From Actinomycetota bacterium (GTDB lineage Bacteria > Actinomycetota > Actinomycetes > Nanopelagicales > Nanopelagicaceae): a DNA stretch of 5,995 nt. The stretch covers positions 1 through 5,995 of the forward strand of contig SXMA01000010.1 in the NCBI GenBank assembly GCA_005777515.1, given 5' to 3'. Shown here piece by piece: positions 1-4,987 of this stretch (position 1 is its first letter; the number at the start of each line of letters is the position of its first letter). Position numbers and translations under genes: made by a program. The notes below the pieces were generated by a model that was given only the letters and a program-made list of their open reading frames with translations, had not been told where the DNA came from and did no database searches.

Positions 1-128
1 TCTCCGATTACCGCTATTGGAATGATGATTTCATGCTCATCGAAGCGGAAGAAGGCGGAGGGGTCTGCTAACAGGACGCTGGTATCTAGAACGTAGGTCT
101 TGCGACCTTCGGAGCTAGCGCGGGCCAC
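1..128 (-). CDS. PhoH family protein with N-terminal PIN domain (5' end only)
   Basis: Only the first 42 codons are in the window; the gene continues beyond position 1. The product starts [20 protein letters not shown] and goes on with [32 protein letters not shown] followed by FDEHE and a hydrophobic strand is the usual opening of actinobacterial PhoH2-type proteins, which join a PIN ribonuclease domain to a PhoH ATPase/helicase domain. Asp15 would be the first metal-binding acid of the PIN fold. The GTG start is well supported: an in-frame TAA lies five codons upstream (141-143) and an AAGGAG box sits just before the start. Family members act on RNA in an ATP-dependent way, but the PhoH half is not visible here. 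Its position downstream of an isoprenyl transferase gene on the same strand matches the actinobacterial neighbourhood I know. Confidence 0.85.
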   Translation of the reverse strand, partial: MARASSEGRKTYVLDTSVLLADPSAFFRFDEHEIIIPIAVIG

Positions 129-132
129 GGAA

Positions 133-138
133 CTCCTT
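133..138 (-). promoter_or_regulatory. Ribosome binding site of the PhoH family gene
   Basis: AAGGAG on the minus strand, four bases before the GTG start at 128. It is the strongest Shine-Dalgarno sequence in the window. With the in-frame stop at 141-143 it fixes the GTG as the start. The spacing is slightly short. Confidence 0.65.
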
Positions 139-150
139 GCTTATTCTGTT

Positions 151-180
151 GTTATAGGGCTTTTTCCGCCTGAATCAGGC
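151..180 (-). promoter_or_regulatory. Possible promoter of the PhoH family gene with a palindrome at its -35 region
   Basis: The minus strand reads TATAAC at 156-151, a 5/6 match to a -10 box, about 23 bases before the GTG. No good -35 box lies at the right distance. That place is instead taken by the perfect palindrome GCCTGATTCAGGC (168-180, minus-strand reading; six-base arms, one central base). This could be an activator- or repressor-controlled promoter, or chance. It is inferred from sequence only. Confidence 0.3.
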
Positions 181-205
181 AGATTTGCCGGGGAAGTACC
201 ACGAG

Positions 206-228
206 AAAAAGGTAAGTCCTAAAGGCTT
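206..228 (-). terminator. Weak terminator-like hairpin after the isoprenyl transferase gene
   Basis: On the minus strand, AAGCC, a TTTA loop and GGACTT (228-214) can form a five-pair stem with a one-base bulge. ACC and a run of five T (210-206) follow. It lies about 40 bases past the transferase stop codon, where the transcript of the cluster could end before the PhoH gene. The stem is short and weak, so this is tentative. Confidence 0.3.
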
Positions 229-245
229 TGAAATCACGCGACACG

Positions 246-262
246 CTCAAGTTCAACTTGAG
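246..262. repeat. Perfect 17-bp palindrome resembling a SoxR/MerR-type operator
   Basis: The sequence is CTCAAGTTCAACTTGAG: arms of eight bases around one central base. The minus strand reads CCTCAAGTTGAACTTGAG, which closely resembles the enterobacterial SoxR site CCTCAAGTTAACTTGAGG except for one extra central base. It starts seven bases after the transferase stop codon. As RNA it would form a six-pair stem with a five-base loop. No T run follows on the minus strand, so it is not a standard terminator for the upstream gene. It could be an operator, an RNA hairpin protecting the 3' end, or chance. Confidence 0.5.
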
Positions 263-269
263 GTTTTAA

Positions 270-1058
270 CTACCTACCTAAACGCCGCTCTCTCATCGAA
301 TAGGCGCGAAGTGCTCGAAGAAAATCTACCCGGCGAAAATCTGGCCAGTAAGCCTCGCAGAAATAAAATTCAGATTGATGGCTCTGCCAGAGCAGAAACC
401 CGCCAAGTCTTTGCTCCCCAGATGTTCTAATCACTAACTCAGGATCTGGTTGCCCTGCGGTGTAGAGATATTGATCCAGTGAATGAACGGTTAATTCATC
501 TCTTATCTGCGTTAAATCTTTTCCAGAACTCTTTGCTGAATCCAGATAGCTCTTAATTGCATCGACGATCTCAAGTCTGCCGCCATAGCCAATTGCTACA
601 TTAACTTTTAGGCCAGATATTCCTGCGCTCTTTTTCTCGATTCGCTTTAGCTGCTCTTGAAGTTTCTCTGGAAGTAGCTCAAGAGAGCCCAAGACCTTGA
701 TACTCCATCTGCCAGTATCGCCAAGGGACTCAACGCTTGATCCAATAATCTGCATTAAAGAATCTAGCTCTTGGGGGCTTCGATTTAAATTATCACTTGA
801 TAGCAGCCATAGCGTCACTACATCTATTTCAGTCTGCTCACACCAGGTCAGTAGCTCAATAATCTTGCTCGCCCCAGCTCTATGGCCATGAGCTGATGAG
901 GTGTCACCATTTAGTGAAGGATTCTCTTTGGCCCATCTTCTATTGCCATCTAAAATCACTGCAATATGGCGCGGGGTCCTACTTAGATCAAGCTTTGCAA
1001 TTAAGCGCTTTTCATAGAGGGGATAGAGCGCGGACTTGATTAGAGTTTTGGCTCTCAT
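270..1058 (-). CDS. Short-chain Z-isoprenyl diphosphate synthase (UppS/IspU family, Z-FPP synthase type)
   Basis: A cis-prenyltransferase of 262 residues. It condenses isopentenyl diphosphate with an allylic diphosphate; in mycobacteria the orthologous type (Rv1086) makes Z,E-farnesyl diphosphate, the primer for decaprenyl phosphate used in cell-wall synthesis. Visible family motifs: HIAVILDGNRRWA (31-43) with catalytic Asp37; GHRAG (58-62); TLWLLSSDNLNRSP (82-95); IGYGGR (156-161); RTSGEQR (211-217) with diphosphate-binding Arg211 and Arg217; and Glu230 in EFYF. The LLSSDNL form, instead of AFSTENW, and the ending VDFLRALRAYS match the actinobacterial short-chain type rather than long-chain UppS. 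The ATG overlaps the stop of the DUF3817 gene as ATGA, with no Shine-Dalgarno box, so translation is probably coupled. The start is at the usual place, just before LYPLYEKRL. Chain length is inferred from motif similarity. Confidence 0.93.
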   Translation of the reverse strand: MRAKTLIKSALYPLYEKRLIAKLDLSRTPRHIAVILDGNRRWAKENPSLNGDTSSAHGHRAGASKIIELLTWCEQTEIDVVTLWLLSSDNLNRSPQELDSLMQIIGSSVESLGDTGRWSIKVLGSLELLPEKLQEQLKRIEKKSAGISGLKVNVAIGYGGRLEIVDAIKSYLDSAKSSGKDLTQIRDELTVHSLDQYLYTAGQPDPELVIRTSGEQRLGGFLLWQSHQSEFYFCEAYWPDFRRVDFLRALRAYSMRERRLGR

Positions 1059-1360
1059 GAGAGGGGAAATTGCCTCATAACTCGCCGCTCAGCAATAAAT
1101 GAAGCAATTGGAAGGGTTCCTGCCAAGATAAATAAAATCATCCGTTTGATAGTAAAGCGCGCCCTTGCGGTGAAGTGAATAGCTGCAAGGACATAGAAGG
1201 CATAGATATAGCCATGGACAAAGGGAATCCACTTAACTTTTGCCGCTAAATCTGGATTATCAAGGAGATAGACCACTGGAAGCTCAACAAACCAGAGCAG
1301 AAGCGACATGATGCCAGCTGCTACCGCCATGAAGCGATATCTCTTAATTACTCCGGTCAT
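1055..1360 (-). CDS. DUF3817 family small integral membrane protein
   Basis: A protein of 101 residues with about three membrane segments (10-32, 45-63, 73-90) and a basic C-terminus. The pattern WIPFVHGYIYAFYVL (44-57) with a central His-Gly, and LPIASFIAERRV (83-94), match DUF3817 as I know it. The biochemical role of the family is unknown. The ATG at 1360 has an AGAGG box (1368-1372) seven bases upstream. The gene overlaps the end of the SURF1 gene by 17 bases and the start of the prenyltransferase gene by four, so all three are probably co-translated. The conserved His49 in or near a membrane segment and the SURF1 neighbour suggest, without proving, a role in the respiratory membrane. Confidence 0.8.
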   Translation of the reverse strand: MTGVIKRYRFMAVAAGIMSLLLWFVELPVVYLLDNPDLAAKVKWIPFVHGYIYAFYVLAAIHFTARARFTIKRMILFILAGTLPIASFIAERRVMRQFPLS

Positions 1361-2057
1361 AGCCCTGCCTCTTTCGTGATACTTGATAGAAGGGTAGAAA
1401 AAGTACTACCAATGCCATGAGCCACCAAATAACGACATAGGAGATGTGTTGCCAGTAATAGCCAGGCACATTCGGCTTTGCTGGATCTAGCTCTGGGCGC
1501 TTTATATCAATTTCTACCCCGTTAATTTTCTCACTTTGCGCTAGAACAAATCCATCGAAGAGTTTTTGCTCATAGCTTGAGACCAATAGCGCTGGATCAA
1601 TTCTACTTAACTGCGATGAAGCCTTCTCCGCTCGATCATCAAATTGTCTATTAAAGAGCCGTCCGGTAATTTCAACGCTGCCACTGGGAAGTTCTGTATT
1701 AGAAACACTTCGCACTACCAATATCGCTCCACCTGCATCAACTTCTAAAACGCCAACAGTCCAATCTGATCTAATTCCATATCTGTCTTCTTGATTAGGG
1801 GCAATATATTGGTCAAGATATCTACCACTGAAGCGAACTATTTGATTAATTGAGTCATCGCCTAAATTCTCACCAGGGATCGCTGCCTGCGACAAGTTGA
1901 TTACTGGTCTTTCTATATAAGGCTTTTGTAGCTCTTGAAACTCGCCTGCCCGATCTAACTGCCAAAAGCCAAGTCTTATAAATGTTGCACAGAGGATAAG
2001 AACTATAAAAGCTGCGCCAACTTTGCTGGGCAACTCCCTCTTACTTATTTTCATCAT
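1344..2057 (-). CDS. SURF1 family protein, cytochrome oxidase assembly factor
   Basis: A membrane protein of 237 residues with the SURF1 layout: an N-terminal membrane segment (13-30) running into RLGFWQLDRA (28-37), which carries the conserved G-x-W-Q-x-x-R; a large external domain of about 170 residues with FSGRYL; and a closing PGYYWQHISYVVIWWLMA (198-215) that enters the second membrane segment. SURF1 helps insert haem or build the active site in haem-copper cytochrome c oxidase. Actinobacterial homologues have this length. The open frame extends upstream to an ATG at 2123, but those 22 extra residues lie inside the preceding small gene and do not resemble SURF1. The start is therefore ATG 2057, or the adjacent ATG at 2054. 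Neither has a Shine-Dalgarno box. The start lies inside the end of the 47-residue gene (17-base overlap), suggesting coupled translation. No oxidase subunit gene is in the window. Confidence 0.87.
   Translation of the reverse strand: MMKISKRELPSKVGAAFIVLILCATFIRLGFWQLDRAGEFQELQKPYIERPVINLSQAAIPGENLGDDSINQIVRFSGRYLDQYIAPNQEDRYGIRSDWTVGVLEVDAGGAILVVRSVSNTELPSGSVEITGRLFNRQFDDRAEKASSQLSRIDPALLVSSYEQKLFDGFVLAQSEKINGVEIDIKRPELDPAKPNVPGYYWQHISYVVIWWLMALVVLFLPFYQVSRKRQGYDRSN
1368..1372 (-). promoter_or_regulatory. Ribosome binding site of the DUF3817 gene
   Basis: AGAGG on the minus strand, seven bases before the ATG at 1360 and inside the 3' end of the SURF1 coding region. It is the clearest internal Shine-Dalgarno box of the cluster and supports this start. 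Confidence 0.55.
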
Positions 2058-2184
2058 TGAGGCGACGCTGATCCATCCTCTTCCAGCGTTTATAGAAACT
2101 TCTAAGCAAGAAAACTGTGGCAAGAGTTAGAAATATCATCGTCATTGAGCCTGCAATGCCGGCGTCATAAACTGTTGCTTCCAT
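2041..2184 (-). CDS. Small single-span membrane protein (47 residues), first gene of the SURF1 cluster
   Basis: A short gene whose product starts MEATVYDAGIAGSMTM. It has a hydrophobic segment (about 10-28), then the basic stretch RSFYKRWKRMDQRR (28-41) and a polar end. By the positive-inside rule the C-terminus would be cytoplasmic. A GGGAG box (2194-2198) lies nine bases before the ATG. The frame stays open to 2340, but the extension runs through the divergent DUF4307 gene, is low in hydrophobicity and has no RBS, so the short form is preferred. Its last 17 bases overlap the SURF1 start. I do not recognise a named family. Its position resembles that of Rv1083, a small membrane protein downstream of mca in M. 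tuberculosis, but homology is unproven. It may assist SURF1 or be an unrelated small membrane protein. Confidence 0.65.
   Translation of the reverse strand: MEATVYDAGIAGSMTMIFLTLATVFLLRSFYKRWKRMDQRRLNDENK
2145..2173 (+). promoter_or_regulatory. Candidate promoter for DUF4307-greA, inside the divergent small gene
   Basis: TTGAGC (2145-2150), a 17-base spacer and TAAACT (2168-2173) give 4/6 matches to each consensus box at ideal spacing. Transcription would start near 2180, about 19 bases before the DUF4307 ATG. The site lies wholly within the coding region of the minus-strand 47-residue gene, as it must, because the two starts are only 14 bases apart. Confidence 0.35.
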
Positions 2185-2193
2185 GTAATCATT

Positions 2194-2198
2194 CTCCC
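2194..2198 (-). promoter_or_regulatory. Ribosome binding site deciding the start of the 47-residue membrane protein
   Basis: GGGAG on the minus strand, nine bases before the ATG at 2184. It occupies most of the 14-bp gap to the divergent DUF4307 start. It favours the short 47-residue product over the 99-residue frame that begins at 2340. Confidence 0.5.
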
Positions 2199-2615
2199 AT
2201 GAGTCAGCAGATCGGCGGCAACGAAGAGTTTCTTGCCCAGCGCTATGGGAAAAAGGGCTCACATGCCTGGCGCTACATCGCAGCGTTTCTTCTGATGACA
2301 GCCCTTCCCTGGTTGATCTGGAGCGCCTGGCATCATTCAAATCCGCAGATTCGAGTTACTCTAATTAGTTTTCAAAATGAGCAAGATAATTCAATCGATA
2401 TCACCTATTTAATTCAGAGGCGAGATCCATCTCTTGCCTTGAATTGCACTTTGATTGCTCGGGATTTTGATAAGAATGTGGTGGGCGAAGTCGAGGTAGC
2501 AATCCCTAGTTCGAGCCAAGGCTCCCTAAAGCGGAATGACACGATTCCAACCCGCCTAAGGGCGGTTAATGCATCAGTTCTAAAGTGTGATGCAATTGAT
2601 CTAAAAGGTAAGTAA
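2199..2615 (+). CDS. DUF4307 family membrane-anchored protein
   Basis: A protein of 138 residues. A short polar N-terminus with FLAQRYGKK (11-19) leads into one membrane segment (24-43), then an external beta-rich domain with VTLISFQNEQDNSIDITYLI (53-72), LNCTLIARDFDKNVVGEVEV (81-100) and a closing VLKCDAI (127-133). The RYG motif before the membrane span, the two cysteines (83 and 130), which could pair, and the VxLISF strand match actinobacterial DUF4307 proteins such as Rv1081c. Function is unknown. An upstream ATG at 2145 would add 18 residues encoded inside the divergent gene; the ATG at 2199 matches the usual N-terminus better. There is no Shine-Dalgarno box. The stop lies 11 bases before greA, so the two are probably one transcript, as in mycobacteria. 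Confidence 0.83.
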   Translation: MSQQIGGNEEFLAQRYGKKGSHAWRYIAAFLLMTALPWLIWSAWHHSNPQIRVTLISFQNEQDNSIDITYLIQRRDPSLALNCTLIARDFDKNVVGEVEVAIPSSSQGSLKRNDTIPTRLRAVNASVLKCDAIDLKGK

Positions 2616-2626
2616 CCTCTGCGCCT

Positions 2627-3100
2627 ATGAGTAAAAGTTGGTTGACCCAAGAAGCTGCAGATCGACTATCTGCTGAGCTAGCAAGCCTTGAAACAACTGG
2701 TCGCTCCGAGATTATTAAGAAAATTGAATCAGCAAGATCTGAGGGTGATCTAAAAGAAAATGGCGGCTATCACGCAGCTCGTGAGGAGCAAGGAAAGATT
2801 GAAGCTCGCATCCGACAACTAAAACACATGTTGGAAAATGCGGAGATTGGAACTGCGCCAAATAACGCAGATGGTTTGATCTCACCTGGCATGAGGGTAA
2901 CTGTTGAAATCATGGGCGATGAAATGGAATTTCTACTCGGCTCAAGAGAGATTTCCTCCGGGGATTTAGATGTCTATAGCGAAAAGTCCCCGCTTGGAGC
3001 TGCAGTGATGGGAGCAAAGATTGGAGATACTAAAACCTACAACGCGCCAAATGGGAAAACGATCTCTGTAAAAATCTTAAGAGCAGCTATCTATAGCTAA
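2627..3100 (+). CDS. greA: Transcription elongation factor GreA
   Basis: A protein of 157 residues, the normal GreA length. An N-terminal coiled coil (about 1-75) carries at its tip SEGDLKENGGYHAAREEQGK (38-57). Asp41 and Glu44 are the acidic residues that place the catalytic Mg2+ in the RNA polymerase active site. The ENGGYH form, instead of ENAEYH, is typical of actinobacterial GreA. The C-terminal FKBP-like domain (about 83-157) has SPGMRV (86-91), YSEKSPLGAAVMG (117-129) and KIGD (131-134). GreA enters the secondary channel of stalled, backtracked RNA polymerase and stimulates cleavage of the transcript. No Shine-Dalgarno box lies at a useful distance from the ATG; it probably depends on coupling with DUF4307, 11 bases upstream. 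The stop codon directly abuts the stop of the convergent permease gene. Confidence 0.97.
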   Translation: MSKSWLTQEAADRLSAELASLETTGRSEIIKKIESARSEGDLKENGGYHAAREEQGKIEARIRQLKHMLENAEIGTAPNNADGLISPGMRVTVEIMGDEMEFLLGSREISSGDLDVYSEKSPLGAAVMGAKIGDTKTYNAPNGKTISVKILRAAIYS

Positions 3101-3136
3101 TTACTTTGAAGCAGTGTTGACGTATTTACGAACACT
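3085..3136. repeat. Two inverted repeats at the greA/permease convergent junction
   Basis: The first, AGCTAT-CT-ATAGCT (3085-3098), covers the last codons of greA. The second, AGTGTT-GA-CGTA-TT-TACG-AACACT (3113-3136), lies in the last codons of the permease gene: ten base pairs, a two-base bulge and a tight loop. Neither is followed by a T run on either strand. They could form a Rho-independent-like or bidirectional transcription end without U tracts, or stabilise 3' ends. Coding constraint and chance are real alternatives. Confidence 0.35.
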
Positions 3137-3904
3137 CAAAGGAATGAAAATAGCCATAATAATCACCATATAAATCAGGGACATTTCAAGGGGATTCTGG
3201 CTAGGCCAGGAATTAGCGGTAACGCCGAAGATATTCTGAAGCCCAAATAGCTCTCTACACCCGGCAACCATTGTTGAAACTGGGTTCCATTCCGCAAAGT
3301 ACTGCAGCGCCTTTGGCATTCCAGTAGTTGGAGCGAAAGCATTTGAGAGGAAGGTGAGTGGAAATACGGCAATAAAGACTGCAGCATTGGCAACCCGAGC
3401 TGAGCGAACCGAGAGGCCGATTAAGACACCAACCCAAGCCATTGCAAAACCAAATAGCAGAAGGAATGCAAAGCCAAGTAAAACGTTAAAGAATCCAGAA
3501 GATGGACGCCACCCAACGGCATATCCAGCAAGCCCCATAACTGCCAAAACCACAATGTTTAATGCGCCATCACCAAGAGTTCTTCCAAAGACAACAGCTG
3601 ATCTTGAGATTGGAAGTGATCTAAAACGATCAATTAAACCTTTCTGCATATCTTCAGCTAGGCCTACAGCTGTTCCTGCCAGAGTGAAAGCGACTGTTTG
3701 GACGAAGATTCCAGGCATAAGAAGTTGCACATAATCCACCCCAGGAATTCCAGTGGAGATGGAGCCACCGAATACAAATCTAAACAACAAGACAAACATT
3801 ACTGGTTGGATAGTTGAGAAAATTAAGACTTCAGGAACTCGAACTAACTGCAGGAGTTGGCGCTTGGTGATAATCAATGAATCTGAGATTGCGTACTTGA
3901 TCAC
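3101..3904 (-). CDS. ABC-2 type transporter permease, DrrB-like
   Basis: A protein of 267 residues with about six membrane segments (26-46, 60-82, 113-132, 138-164, 171-193, 241-258). The cytoplasmic MQKGLIDRFRSLPISRSAVV (86-105) followed by GRTLGD (107-112) is the coupling motif of DrrB-type permeases. LSNAFAPTTGMPKALQYFAE (186-205) followed by WNPVS is the other family hallmark. It would form the membrane channel of an exporter with the ATPase encoded just upstream. DrrAB proteins export daunorubicin, and relatives export lipids or other hydrophobic compounds; the substrate here cannot be told. The start is GTG at 3904, overlapping the ATPase stop as GTGA, which signals coupled translation. 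The gene ends with TAA directly against the greA stop. Confidence 0.92.
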   Translation of the reverse strand: MIKYAISDSLIITKRQLLQLVRVPEVLIFSTIQPVMFVLLFRFVFGGSISTGIPGVDYVQLLMPGIFVQTVAFTLAGTAVGLAEDMQKGLIDRFRSLPISRSAVVFGRTLGDGALNIVVLAVMGLAGYAVGWRPSSGFFNVLLGFAFLLLFGFAMAWVGVLIGLSVRSARVANAAVFIAVFPLTFLSNAFAPTTGMPKALQYFAEWNPVSTMVAGCRELFGLQNIFGVTANSWPSQNPLEMSLIYMVIIMAIFIPLSVRKYVNTASK

Positions 3905-4893
3905 TTTCTCCTACCTCTCTTTTGCTTAACTTCTAACTCTTCAGGATTCTTTTCTTCTGCCACATGGCCAGTCAGCGCAATAAAGACGTCATCAAGTGAT
4001 GGTCTCTTAAGCGCAATATCCAGTGGGTGAATTCCTAAATCATCTAGGGAGCGAACTGCCTCGATTAACGCCCTAGAACCAGTGGTAACAGGTGCTGAGA
4101 CTTGGCGAGAACCCTCTTCGACTAACACTTTTCCGCCGCTTACTTTGCCAACAATTTCTGCCACCTGCTTTAAATCTTTGGCCTCTGCAACAATCTCTAG
4201 GCGTTCTCCGCCGACTTCCTTCTTTAGCTGATCTGAAGTGCCTCTTGCTATCACTTTTCCATGATCGATAACGGCAATCTCATCTGCCAATTGATCAGCT
4301 TCTTCCAAGTATTGGGTGGTGAGTAGCAATGTTGTCCCGTCTTTAACAAGACCTTGAATCACTTCCCACATATCAATTCGTCCCCGGGGATCAAGGCCGG
4401 TGGTTGGTTCATCAAGAAAAAGAATTTTTGGTTTAACGATTAGAGAAGCAGCAAGATCTAATCTTCTTCTCATGCCACCTGAGTAAGTTTTAATTGGGCG
4501 CCTAGCAGCATCAGTTAATGAGAACTGCTCAAGTAATTCAGTTGCACGCTTCTTTGATGCTGCAGGAGAGAGATGATAGAGGCGGCTAAACATCGTTAAG
4601 TTATCCCAGCCAGTTAGTGTTTCATCCACTGCTGCATATTGACCGGATAATCCAATTACCTCACGTACTTTGCCTGGATTTTTAATCACATCGATGCCAG
4701 CGACGCTAGCGCTTCCTGAATCTGGGGTAAGAAGCGTCGCTAAAATTCTAACCGTAGTTGTTTTTCCCGCTCCATTTGGACCAAGAACTCCAAGAACTGT
4801 TCCCTCTTCGACATCAAGGCTCAAGCCATCAAGAGCTCTTACTTTGCCCTTGTCGTAGGTTTTGATTAGGTTTTCTGCAATAACTGCCTTCAC
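3901..4893 (-). CDS. ABC transporter ATP-binding protein, DrrA-like
   Basis: A protein of 330 residues. The nucleotide-binding domain (about 4-225) has Walker A GPNGAGKT (38-45), Q-loop Gln85, signature YSGGM (137-141), Walker B ILFLDEP (157-163) with Asp161 and Glu162, and D-loop GLDPRGR (166-172). The switch histidine is replaced by Gln194 in LLTTQYLEEADQLAD, which is normal for the DrrA subfamily. A C-terminal domain ends in RPSLDDVFIALTGH (297-310), the DrrA-type regulatory motif, then a charged lysine- and arginine-rich tail (311-330). It powers export through the permease encoded next. The start codon is GTG at 4893; GGCAG precedes it too closely to be a clear Shine-Dalgarno box, and the promoter position suggests a leaderless message. 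The drug-exporter name is by family; the true substrate is unknown. Confidence 0.93.
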   Translation of the reverse strand: MKAVIAENLIKTYDKGKVRALDGLSLDVEEGTVLGVLGPNGAGKTTTVRILATLLTPDSGSASVAGIDVIKNPGKVREVIGLSGQYAAVDETLTGWDNLTMFSRLYHLSPAASKKRATELLEQFSLTDAARRPIKTYSGGMRRRLDLAASLIVKPKILFLDEPTTGLDPRGRIDMWEVIQGLVKDGTTLLLTTQYLEEADQLADEIAVIDHGKVIARGTSDQLKKEVGGERLEIVAEAKDLKQVAEIVGKVSGGKVLVEEGSRQVSAPVTTGSRALIEAVRSLDDLGIHPLDIALKRPSLDDVFIALTGHVAEEKNPEELEVKQKRGRRK

Positions 4894-4900
4894 CTGCCAG

Positions 4901-4930
4901 ATAGTAGTAATCTTCGCTCTCTATTGCCAA
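4901..4930 (-). promoter_or_regulatory. Candidate leaderless promoter of the ABC exporter operon
   Basis: On the minus strand, TTGGCA (4930-4925) is a 5/6 match to the -35 box. After 18 bases comes TACTAT (4906-4901), a 4/6 match to the -10 box including the key first, second and last bases. Transcription would begin at about 4894-4893, on or next to the GTG start codon, so the message would have almost no leader. Leaderless genes are common in actinobacteria, and this fits the lack of a proper Shine-Dalgarno box. Confidence 0.45.
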
Positions 4931-4962
4931 TTGCGCATCGCTAGAAAGGCCTGATTTAAAAT
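4931..4962 (+). promoter_or_regulatory. Candidate promoter of the MFS transporter gene
   Basis: TAAAAT (4957-4962) is a 5/6 match to a -10 box within an AT-rich stretch. TTGCGC (4931-4936) is a possible -35 box, but the spacer is 20 bases. Read with TTTAAA (4955-4960) as the -10 box, the spacer is 18 and an upstream TGA resembles an extended -10. Transcription would start near 4968-4970. Its -35 box directly abuts that of the divergent ABC promoter, with the palindrome CAATTG (4928-4933) across the junction. Confidence 0.35.
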
Positions 4963-4987
4963 TAAGTTCAATTCACCCTTTAAGGAC

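Noticed and set aside
129..269. tRNA or other structured RNA in the 141-bp gap
   Set aside because: I could not fit a cloverleaf, T-loop sequence or known riboswitch core. Only short palindromes and a weak hairpin were found.
185..430. Plus-strand open frame of 81 codons
   Set aside because: It runs antisense into the conserved 3' part of the isoprenyl transferase gene, has no Shine-Dalgarno box, and its product resembles no family I know.
2058..2123. N-terminal extension of SURF1 to an ATG at 2123
   Set aside because: The 22 extra residues are encoded inside the small membrane gene and do not resemble SURF1 N-termini. The ATG at 2057 or 2054 gives the normal family start.
2185..2340. N-terminal extension of the small membrane protein to 2340
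   Set aside because: It would be encoded antisense to the DUF4307 membrane span. It is Arg/Ser-rich noise, while a GGGAG box supports the ATG at 2184.
3354..3734. Plus-strand open frame of 126 codons antisense to the ABC permease
   Set aside because: The product is rich in Pro, Ala, Thr and Lys, as expected of a frame opposite membrane-protein codons. The minus-strand permease is unmistakable.
4670..4858. Plus-strand open frame of 62 codons antisense to the ATPase gene
   Set aside because: It lies opposite Walker A and nearby conserved codons and looks like a complement of those codons.
3901..4893. Loss of the switch histidine as a sign of an inactive ATPase
   Set aside because: Gln at this position (TTQY) is usual in the DrrA subfamily, and all other catalytic motifs are intact.
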